A stretch of DNA of 22,894 nucleotides from Chara braunii. Lineage: Eukaryota > Streptophyta > Charophyceae > Charales > Characeae. The stretch is from NCBI GenBank assembly GCA_003427395.1, contig BFEA01000197.1, positions 596,616 through 619,509 of the forward strand. Reading direction: 5' to 3'. A program made the position numbers and the translations under genes. Numbering within the stretch: the stretch's first letter is position 1; every line of letters starts with the position of its first letter. Below, in pieces: positions 15,673 to 22,894 of the stretch. Under the pieces are notes generated by a model. It worked only from the letters and a program-made list of their open reading frames with translations, did not search any database and was not told the DNA's origin.

Positions 15673-16110
15673 CCAAGTGAGCATCAGGACCAAGTGGAAG
15701 TCTGCAACTGTACGCAATCCAGGCCCTCGGCTGTGAGTCAACCTGAGCCACCGTTGGTGGGAGACCTGAGGCCGGTCAGCCTCGTCAAACATTACATAAG
15801 GCCTGGCCTCCACAGAGTATACATTCAGTCTTGCTATGCTGCCTTGATGCTGGCTGACGCTGGCTGGACGCTGGCTTGACGCTGGCTGTGCGCTGGCAGT
15901 GTGGACGATGCGAGACTGCTGCTGCACGCTGGCGCCTTTCTACTTTGGTGCCAGCCTATGCTGGCGTGGCGCAGGGCCACACTGTCTTCAACATTGCTGA
16001 TGTGGCGCATGCCGCTCTGTCTTCATTGCTGACGTGTCATTTGCCACATTGTCTACATTGCTGAATTGGACACGACAAGGAGGGAGATCAGGATCTGTGG
16101 ATGATTGAGA
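15673..16110. repeat. Spacer with two short minisatellites
   Basis: About 15846-15898 has five forms of GACGCTGGCT(G). About 15975-16075 has three forms of a ~33-bp unit, GCCACACTGTCTTC...ATTGCTGA. Elsewhere I see no gene. Confidence 0.7.
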
Positions 16111-16829
16111 GGGAACAGAATACTTACCTGCGGTTGATGTAGATACTGTGCGCTGCTGATTGTCTCCAACGTTTTCACGAGAGAACTGTGCCACGTGGCA
16201 CTTCGATGTGATCAGGATCTGTCAGGCTCGTTACTGGATACAGTTTTGCTGACGTGGAGGAGAAGGGAAGCCCGGAGAAGGAGTGGGAACTGTTGGGCTA
16301 CTCTCTTTGTGGTCATTGATGGTTACTATCTCTTCCACCTTCTTATCTGTCTATTCCCTCTTCACTCTCTTCGTCTACAGGAAACGAGACATTGTTCAGA
16401 GTTGACTTACTTTGTATTTCGACATCTGGCGAGTATCTTACAGACTGGGTTCATTACAACACAGGTAATTAAGCAGTGGATAAGCCTACACTATTCGTCT
16501 GCTTCTCTGAAAGCAAAGAGAGTCAGTGTGCGCTCGTGATACTCCAGTCGAACACAGTAGACATATCGATGGTGAAATGACAGGTGGGCAGCATGGGGGC
16601 ATAACGATCATGATCAGTGCCAGGCCAAGTAAAGCAGAACCAAGCTAACCGAGCGGGAGCAAGGCAAACCAAAACGGCATGCCTGGACCTCCCAAACGGC
16701 CCCTGGGGGCACCGGACTGGATTTTGGGCACCCTATGGCTGTGCCCCCCAGTTTTTATCGGCCATAGGGCTGCAGAACATTTTCCGCCCCTTGGGTCATT
16801 GTTTTTTTTTCTTTCCTTTCTCTTCTGCT
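16111..16829. other. Unassigned, with a strong minus-strand splice-donor match
   Basis: ACCGCAG followed by GTAAGTATTC on the minus strand (16134-16118) is a near-perfect 5' splice site. The open frame before it reads SLVKTLETISSAQYLHQPQ in phase 0, or FSRENVGDNQQRTVSTSTAG in another phase. No convincing acceptor is seen, so no exon is called. A 9-bp hairpin (CCCTATGGC/GCCATAGGG) lies at about 16729-16770. Confidence 0.35.
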
Positions 16830-16834
16830 GGGCC

Positions 16835-16867
<33 letters not shown>
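16830..16867 (-). pseudogene. U6 snRNA scrap beside LINE copy 2
   Basis: Minus strand: TAAAATTGGAACGATACAGA and GAAGATTAGCATGGCCC, a perfect stretch of the U6 central part, including the intact ACAGAGA box. Both ends of U6 are missing. In U6 sense it is followed by A-rich sequence (AGAAGAGAAAGGAAAG, then eight or nine A). It lies about 90 bases beyond the 3' end of LINE copy 2 in the same orientation. Confidence 0.85.
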
Positions 16868-16952
16868 GATTGCCCCTTGATTCATTCTTTCAGGCATCCT
16901 GTGTTATTTCATTTTCACAAAGTTGTCCATGTTCTCAGATATTTTGTCTCTT

Positions 16953-17340
16953 TTTTTTTAAAACAAAACAGGGCCTTATGATCCTGGCTCCATGTCCATT
17001 CTGGGGAACATCAGTTCGGTTCCTTTTCCCCCGGCAAGTCATAGAATACAATACAATAGTCCACACACTCACACTTCCTTCCGTCTGGCTGAAGTACCCC
17101 CTGAACAGCATTGCTCTGATCACTGGGAGGATTAACTGTAAGCTTGCCATCCGTCTAGGACTCCTCTCAGCTACTGTTAGCACTAGCTGCCATATTGATC
17201 TTGTGAAACAAGATTCCGTAAGGACGGTCTGCCTCGATCATCTCCTTGGTTGATGCCCAAACCTTCTGCCGTGGATTCTTCGTACCTTCAAGTGTTCTGC
17301 TGCATCTCTCTTTCCATATGGCCCACAGTGTGACCTTGAG
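16953..17340 (-). mobile_element. LINE copy 2, 3' untranslated end
   Basis: Matches 840-1205 (see that entry). In element sense it ends TTTTGTTTT then AAAAAAAA at about 16951-16968, which may be the A-tail. The preceding coding end (IWKERCSR) is at about 17320-17300. Confidence 0.8.
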
Positions 17341-17618
17341 AATCATCCCAAACCAGATCTTTTCTGGTTTGGTAAATTAGTCCAGAGTTGTAGGTGGAGG
17401 GGGTGTTCAGGGAACGGAGAAGAGAATAAACTGTCCCATAGGGCTACGTCCCTGGCCCAATATTCTGTGGCTTCTTTGCAGTTGATTAGACAATGAATCA
17501 AGTATTCCCGTTCTTGATCCGAGCAGACTACGCAGACATCAGGGTTGATGTTCCGAATATGGGGTTTTTCTGGTTTGGTCTTCAGAATCGGAAAGGAGGT
17601 GTCCTTCGGGACATCCGT

Positions 17619-17650
<32 letters not shown>

Positions 17651-18262
17651 GGCCCCTCCGCAAGGATGACATTTAAAAAAAATATAAAAAAATCAGAAAG
17701 GAGGTGAAGATGTCTTGAGGACATGGTCCTGGCAGTCGATGGGAGAATTGATAGGCCCTTTCCAGGGAAGTGTTCTGGATTGGGACTCCCCATTCACCCG
17801 GCTTCCACGTAAAGTCCTCCTTAAGTAGATGTACTCAGCTGCCAGGGATACTCTGTATGATCTTTTGTAGATTTTCGTCCCTGTAGTGGCATCCTTTCAG
17901 TCATGTTTTGAGATCGTTTCCATTCAACCAGTTCTTTTTTCCCTCGTTCCAGATGTCTGCCACTCGCCAGACGTCGTGTTTAATTCATGATAGCCATCTG
18001 TTGCCTCTGCAGGACAGTGTCCACAGGTGATCAGCCTCGTCTCTGATCCAGGGGTTCCCAAAGAGAGGCTGCCTGAGCACTTCTTCTTTGGACCTGGGTT
18101 TGTTTCGCTTCTCGGGCATGATCTGTCTCCAGATCCGTATCAGGGCTGTCCAGTAAAGGAGGGGGGGTCTGATTATGATTTGGAGGTGTGTGTCTTCCGT
18201 GTCTTCTTCTCCCTGCCTTCGTGCTCCAGTCTTTGTTCATGACCCAGAACAGTCCGGACATG
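17341..18262 (-). pseudogene. LINE copy 2, ORF2 C-terminal part
   Basis: Minus-strand peptides in order: SGLFWVMNKDWSTKAGRR (18261 on), NEGKKNW, LKGCHYRDEN, TWKPGEWGVP, YQFSHRLPGP, DIFTSF, then [18 protein letters not shown], the zinc knuckle [19 protein letters not shown] (about 17537-17481) and EATEYWARDVALWDSL. Several stops and frameshifts are present. Relative to copy 1, about 250-300 bases between FTSF and the knuckle are absent. A U6 retrocopy sits exactly there (17586-17705), but its intact target-site duplication shows the deletion came first or is separate. The 109-codon open frame 17343-17672 is a read-through of LINE into U6. Confidence 0.8.
17586..17705 (+). mobile_element. U6 snRNA retrocopy with poly(A) and target-site duplication
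   Basis: AATCGGAAAGGAGGT (17586-17600) and AATCAGAAAGGAGGT (17691-17705) are a 15-bp target-site duplication with one change. Between them U6 starts exactly at its 5' end (GTCCTTCGGGACATCCGTTA at 17601), with the ACAGAGA box and ATTAGCATGGCCCCT intact, runs to AAGGATGACA (about 17671) and then turns into an A-rich tail (AAAAAAAATATAAAAAAA). About 70 of 102 U6 bases are present; the 3' end is lost. Target-site duplication plus A-tail shows LINE-type target-primed insertion. It interrupts LINE copy 2, in opposite orientation. Confidence 0.9.
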
Positions 18263-19820
18263 TTGGCTGGGGACTCCGTGGGGGCCAGATTCCTGAGGCT
18301 ATCTAGTGCTAGTTTGTTCCAGGGAAGATATTGCTTAGTCAGCTTAAATATCCACTTGATGTGAAGGGGTTTGGTTTCTAGTCTGGGGTCAATGATACCT
18401 AGCCCTCGAGAGGTTTGTTTCCTTCTGATATAGTGCCATGCTATCTTTGGGATGTAGTTCTCTGTTGGGGTCCCCTGACCACAAATAGGTTCTGGCTTTC
18501 TTATTAAGATCTTTGACTGTCTGATCTGGTGTGGTCCAAATCGATGCTATGTACCACATCATTGAAAATATGAAGGTGTTGATGGTAAGTGCACTGTCCA
18601 ATAGTGACGTAAATGCTTGACTCCATTTTCCCATCTTGTCGATTTAACTGGTCAGTAGGTGCAGAGCCATCCTCCGTTACTTGAATCCTCAGATATCTCA
18701 TAAAGGTCTCTGGTTTCTCCCATGACATCTGATTCTCCGGTTCTTGGAGGTGGGGGACGGGCTCGTTGGACAACCACCATCCTATCGTCTTCACCCAATT
18801 AATCTTCATTTTGATGCTAGTATGAATGCTTCCATTGCTCTGACTAACGCCGCCATGGATGAGTTCGAGGCTCATATCAACGTCATTAGATAGTGTGCAA
18901 ACATGTTGACTGTTGAAAATGACAAGTGGTGTGAGGATCCCACATTCATTTCTGGTAGTCTTTGGATAGAGGAGTCTTTGCGGAGGAAGGAGGCTATGGC
19001 CTCCATCACGAAAAGGAAAATCAGCGGTGCTAGCGAGTCTCGTTGTCTCACTGATCTGGAGAAGCTCTCGGAGAGCAGCCCATTGACCTGAACACAGCCG
19101 GAGGCGTTGTTGTATAGGACACACACCCATTTCCTGAAGTTAGGGCCTACCCCCATTCTTTCCATGTGCCTGGAGGAGATCCCAGTTTACCTGGTCATAG
19201 GCCTTCTCGAAGTCGAAGAAAAGAATTATTGTGCTGATTTGTTTCTCCATCACTTTCTTGGAGGCCTCGTTCAGAGTCATTACATTGTCAAGGATATACC
19301 TTCCTGGTATGAAACCAGACTGGTCTATGTGAAAACATTTGTTTGTTACATCCAAAATCCGCAAGGCTAAGGCCTTGGCCAATGTAGGGAAGTGTGAGTA
19401 GGGATATCGGTCTATAATTCTTGATGTCTTCCTGGTCACCCTTCTTGTAAACTAGTGTAACCACACTGGTACCGAGGAGCTCGCCCATGCCCTCTTTCTC
19501 CCAGCTTTCGTTATAGAAGTTTATGTGGTCCGACCCCAATAGAGGCCAACATTTCTCCCAAAACTCCTTTGTCAGTCCATCTATATCAATGGTCTTGTTA
19601 TTGTTCATGTTCCTAACCGCGAACTGAAGCTCTTCCATAGACAGTGGCCTATCCAGCTTGTCGGATTGCTCTTTTGATATTGTTCTGTTTAGGTATTGTA
19701 GCATTTTGGATCTGGTTGGATCTGGTCGTTCGGATATTAGATGGAGTGGTTGTTGGTGTTTTAGATCGATATAGTTCTTCACAAAAGTCCTTTGCCACCT
19801 CAAGCATGCCCTCACTATCT
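18263..19820 (-). pseudogene. LINE copy 2, reverse transcriptase domain of ORF2
   Basis: Minus-strand frames give the L1-type RT in order: FFAKIKANNTSSS upstream, IDGLTKEFWEKCWPLLG (about 19590-19540), VVTLVYKKGDQEDIKNYRPI (about 19465-19405), SGFIPGRYILDNVMTLNEAS (about 19320-19260), motif A FFDFEKAYDQVNWD (about 19225-19185, catalytic Asp present), GLLSES and RQRDSLAPLIFLFVMEAIAS (about 19080-18985, motif B; RQG.PLSP usual), then a frameshift and motif C reading LSNDVDMSLELIH where YADD is expected (about 18895-18855), KINWVKTIGWWLSNEP, MSWEKPETFMRYL, and YIASIWTTPDQTVKDLN. The catalytic DD of motif C is broken (ND), and at least three frame breaks occur, so it is inactive. RT copies the element RNA at the nicked target. 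Confidence 0.88.
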
Positions 19821-20280
19821 GTATTAATTACCGGTTGGTCTGTTAATTCCATGAGCCTCTCTATTGAGCTGGATGTATTGTTAGCTTTTATTTTGGCGAA
19901 GAAGTGTCTTGTCATCTGTTCGTCGAGTTGGAGGTGAGTCATTCTGACTTTAATCTGGAGCCCTCTCAGTTCTCACAGACGCCACACTGCTAGTTCTTCT
20001 CTCTTCCTTTCTCCTACTTCCATGTACACTGGGGAGGAAGGGTTGATAGCCAGATTATCTTCCGAGGGCTGTTTCGAGTGTCAGTCTCCTATATTTTCTG
20101 TCATTGGTCATTTTCCTTGATATTTTTGTTGCTGCTCGAGCTAGTGCGAGGTAACTTTTTTGAAAGCAGTCCCATCTGTCTTGATCCGTGGTGCAACTTC
20201 CTCTCAGATTATGCGAGTTGTTCAATATCCCCTCTTGAAATTCCTCGCTGAGTAGGAGAGAGTTATTCAATTTGTAAAAA
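19821..20280 (-). pseudogene. LINE copy 2, ORF2 linker between endonuclease and RT
   Basis: Minus-strand frames: LRGSCTTDQDRWDCFQKSYL, ALARAATKISRKMTNDRKYR (about 20200-20080), then MTHLQLDEQMTRHFFAKIKA and SEGMLEVAKDFCEELYRSKT (19942-19760). This is the typical helical linker of L1-type ORF2. Frame breaks are present. Confidence 0.75.
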
Positions 20281-21075
20281 CTCCGTCCTTTTTGGATATA
20301 TTGGTCAAAGTTGATAATTAGCTCAATTGGCTTGTGGTCAAGGCCTGGATATGGTGTCAGCCTGTAAGGGCCAGTATCTCTGTTTCTTTGACTGTCCCCA
20401 TGAGATGGTCGGAGAGGGGAAAATAATCTATGCGCGAGAACGCAGTATGATGCGCGTGGTTCTTCTTAACAAGGGAGAATGCTTCAAATGTTGGGTATAG
20501 GGTGCGAAACGGAACCAAGTTGTAGTCCAAGATGAGTTTTCGTATAGGGGCTGCCTATAGAGAACAATGTGGTGAGGCTGTTCTGGATATGTGATCGTTG
20601 ACCGGGTCCACGGTGACATTCCAATCACCCCCAAGTATGCAGGCTTGCAGGGGGGGAATTAAATGACCTATGGAGTGGATAAAGGAAGATCTGTCGTTGC
20701 GTTCGTTGGGAGCGTAGACATTGATCAGTCTGAAGTCTTCCTCTTTCCATTTAAAGTCCATAAAGCACCATCTACCCTCGCTTACATCAGTCCTTGTGTT
20801 GATTACAGACCCAACATTATAGAACTTGAGGAGTTCTTTGATATTAGGATAGTCGTACCTTTCCTACTTGTTGTGTTGTCCGAGGACCACACCACATCCT
20901 TAATCCCACCCAAAATTCTCATGAAGGTTTTCTGTAATTTTTGGTGCTTGGCGTGATTCGTTAGGTGGGTTTCTTGAGGCATTATAATATTCGAGAGCTT
21001 GTTGTTATCTTGTTTAAGGACTTTAATTATGTTATTTAATTTGTCTTCTTTGTTTAAGATAGTACCTAACCCGTT
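20281..21075 (-). pseudogene. LINE copy 2, AP-type endonuclease domain of ORF2
   Basis: Minus-strand order: NVNGLGTILNKEDKLNNIIK (about 21085-21025), IIMPQETHLTNHAKHQKLQK (about 20985-20925, the QE(T/S) catalytic Glu motif), DFKWKEEDFRLINVYAPNER (about 20760-20700, the NVYAP motif), ACILGGDWNVTVDPVNDH (about 20650-20595, GDWN motif), RIDYFPLSDHLMG (about 20430-20395, the SDH motif). These are the ordered motifs of the APE-type endonuclease that nicks target DNA for L1-clade LINEs. It is split across frames by small indels and stops, so non-functional. Confidence 0.88.
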
Positions 21076-21099
21076 TACATTCTAGTTGGGGATAACAAT

Positions 21100-22284
21100 C
21101 CCTTGTGACTTCCCATTGGGTTTGGGGGCCTGTTGGTTTGCTGTATTTCTGAATCCCTCCATATTGTCGACCTATTGGGTGTTGTGGGGAAAAACAGCCT
21201 TGTCAACTTCGGTAGGAATCAGGTCCGGGGAGACTATGGCATCTGGGGCTGCCACTGGTGAGTCTCCTTTGTTATCTGTCAAGATGCCGTCCATCTTGTA
21301 TTCCCCTATACTACCACTGATCTGCTTACCAAGGGAACCCATGGGGTCCTGGTTTGTGCGCTCATCGCCAGCCCATTCGTCCATAACGTCCTCCTGGTAG
21401 TCATCCTTGTAGAAGCATCCCAAATCCATGACATACGCTCTGGCTTCCAGGTCTGCATCTCCGTTCACTGTGCCAGCCCTGAGGGTATCGGCCAGCGAAG
21501 CTGCTAAGAACTCAGTCGGGATTCCCAGTCCAAACAGTACACTATACGGAATTGAAGTTACTGTCTTCGAAGCTATCCACATCATATCTCTCTTTAGTCT
21601 TGTTTGCTCTGGCATATTGGCAATATGAGGAGTGAATGAGCTTTGTCTGGCCTCCACTGGGTCGGCCGGGGTCTCATGTTGGTCTTCATGTTGGGACTTG
21701 GTCTCCTGAATCCTAGTAAATTCCTCTGAGCCTTCAGTCTCGTATACCCCCAACGGGCAGTTATCAGTAAATTTTTCACGAATTACTCGTACCAGATTCT
21801 GTCCCTCTTCAAAATGTGGGATCGTGAATGAGACTTTTGTGACCACTTGCCACTTACCGGCTCCCTCGACGTACCGAGTGGCCAGCAATGGTCTGCAGTC
21901 CCATCATGGTAAGTCTGGCAGATTTGGCTTGATGCAAAACATGTGGGGCCTTACCATCTGCGATGTGTTGCAGGGATGTAAATTCCAGTTCATAGGCCAC
22001 GTTGAGTTTCTTAAGTTTTTTTGTCGAGCCTCAATGACTGCGAGATCCATCTCTAAGTCAGTTTGTTCCGATTTCTTTGCATTCTCTGCCTGGTCGGGGT
22101 TTGTTACCTGCTGCTTTTGTGTTTTGATGGTCTTCCATTTCTTCGGGCGCAGATCCTAAAACAGCTCGTCTGTGTGCTTGTTGTTCCCCTCTGTACCCGA
22201 CTGTCCCTGTTTTCTGGCTCTTTTTTTCTCTGCGTACCTCAATGCGGCGTACTCTGATAATTCTTCTTCTTTTTCCAAAAACTG
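21100..22284 (-). pseudogene. LINE copy 2, ORF1 C-terminal part
   Basis: A 238-codon open frame (21888-21172) starts MLATRYVEGAGKWQVVTKVS and includes FTIPHFEEGQNLVRVIREKF and the acidic YKDDYQEDVMDEWAGDE. It is followed by the endonuclease start on the same strand, so by position it is ORF1, the RNA-binding protein of the element. Upstream (22284-21890) are a charged helical region (RRIRVRRIEVRREKK in one frame; ARQKNLRNSTW-like in another) and TSLQHIADGKAPHVLHQAKS, LTMMGLQTIAG. I see no CCHC knuckle or RRM signature. Frame breaks occur near 22060 and 21890. The assignment rests on order, not on a recognised domain. Confidence 0.65.
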
Positions 22285-22414
22285 GGTTTTTTTTTTTTTT
22301 TTTAATTTGGACCATTTCTCTATTTATGTGTATCATCCTTGTGCAGGGGCCATGCTAATCTTCTCTATATCGTTCCAATTTTAACGGGTGTCCCGAAGGA
22401 CTTTTTCCAACAAC
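22270..22414 (-). mobile_element. Full-length U6 snRNA retrocopy with poly(A) and target-site duplication, in ORF1
   Basis: Plus-strand TTTTTCCAAAAAC (22270-22282) and TTTTTCCAACAAC (22402-22414) are a 13-bp target-site duplication with one change. Between them, on the minus strand, U6 begins precisely at GTCCTTCGGGACACCCGTTA (22401), carries AACGATATAGAGAAGATTAG (ACAGAGA box changed to ATAGAGA), ATGGCCCCTGCACAAGGATG, and ends AAATAGAGAAATGGTCCAAA at about 22304, followed by 17 A (22287-22303). So the whole RNA, about 98 nt, was copied with an A-tail added at its U-rich 3' end. It interrupts ORF1 of LINE copy 2 in the same orientation. Confidence 0.93.
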
Positions 22415-22830
22415 TCGTATTTGTTGGCAGATTTTTGATTCCGAATATCGTGCCTTGTTTCTGATTCCTTTCTGTGTTTCAAGCATGCTGTTCGGATGTT
22501 GAAGAGATGCTCCCTTTCCCGTTTTGCCTTTCAATGTATTCGCGTAGCCATTGAAGAGGCCTGTTGGGAGAGGTCTGGTCGTTGATGGGAGCTGAGCCGC
22601 ATGACCTCTTGTTGTCATCGCTGTCCTCTTCATCCATGGAGGAGTCTGTCTTCGATAGGTTCGCCTGTTGCCTTGTCATGTGGGCTGGCATGAGCGCCTT
22701 CGACAATGTTAGTTTTCCCGAGGCTGGGCCGCCGCCCGGCCAGGCGGGGCCCGGCCGGTTGGGCCCGGGGGGGTCCGCCCGGCGAAACCGGGCGACGCAA
22801 AAACACAGCAAGGAAGTTTTTTTTTTTTTT
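22415..22830 (-). pseudogene. LINE copy 2, ORF1 N-terminal part and 5' region
   Basis: Minus strand: a G/C-rich 5' stretch (22800-22720) with C-runs, then MPAHMTRQQANLSKTDSSMD, EEDSDDNKRSCGSAPINDQT and RPLQWLREYIERQNGKGSIS (22700-22480). The acidic/serine-rich start followed by a short helix suits an ORF1 N-terminus. It would run into 22284 if the U6 copy were absent. A run of 12 A on the minus strand at 22817-22828 precedes the G/C-rich part and may be the tail of another element or part of the LINE 5' end. Start codon uncertain. Confidence 0.55.
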
Positions 22831-22894
22831 GAAGGCGGGGTTGTGCTGCGCTACCATAGAGGACCCCGAATCTGCAATAAAAAAGTGAACTTCG

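Noticed and set aside
15289-15879. 196-codon plus-strand frame
   Set aside because: The 148-bp tandem repeat shifts frame between copies, so the frame is a chance product; no motif is seen.
1-22894. CRISPR array, bacterial operons, rRNA
   Set aside because: Repeats are simple or transposon-derived; no prokaryotic gene layout or rRNA core is seen, and U6 and LINE content show a nuclear eukaryotic genome.

Overview
This is eukaryotic DNA made almost entirely of transposable-element wreckage. No intact gene is visible. The best clue to the organism is U6 snRNA: the U6-derived copies combine the short 5' stem-loop GTCCTTCGGGACATCCG with a 3' end reading AAATCGAGAAATGGTCCAA. I know that combination from land-plant-type U6, so a streptophyte (charophyte alga, bryophyte, lycophyte or similar) is likely. 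Species cannot be told from this window.

Layout. 1-840: a short minisatellite, a full-length U6 copy (318-418, minus) and AT-rich DNA. 840-4104: the 3' half of an L1-type LINE on the minus strand (copy 1), split by a 1.2-kb DNA transposon with long inverted ends (2517-3718). 4105-6800: an inverted LINE scrap ending in poly(A), a tandem hammerhead-like motif, a candidate host exon, a tRNA-derived SINE, a 245-bp hairpin MITE and a decayed U6 copy. 6800-14450: remnants of a Penelope-like element (PLE), with three reverse-transcriptase pieces on the minus strand and a repeated companion block. One RT piece is split by a 519-bp element that carries a hammerhead ribozyme core. 14450-16830: a second candidate host exon, two long CA repeats in duplicated surroundings, a perfect 2 x 148-bp tandem repeat and short minisatellites. 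16830-22860: LINE copy 2 on the minus strand, nearly full length (ORF1, AP-endonuclease, RT, Cys/His knuckle, 3' UTR). It is decayed and carries two U6 retrocopies with target-site duplications and A-tails, plus a U6 scrap beside its 3' end.

Three things stand out. First, five U6-derived sequences lie in 22.9 kb, four of them inside or next to LINE copies of one family, which suggests that this LINE family or a close relative copies U6 RNA. Second, hammerhead-type motifs occur twice, once as a tandem dimer with a 103-bp period, in a region also rich in PLE RT; hammerheads are known from PLE terminal repeats. Third, two short phase-0 reading segments on the minus strand have splice-like borders (14627-14725 and 4613-4762). 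They could be exons of one coiled-coil host gene whose intron holds the PLE region. That is inference and needs transcript data.
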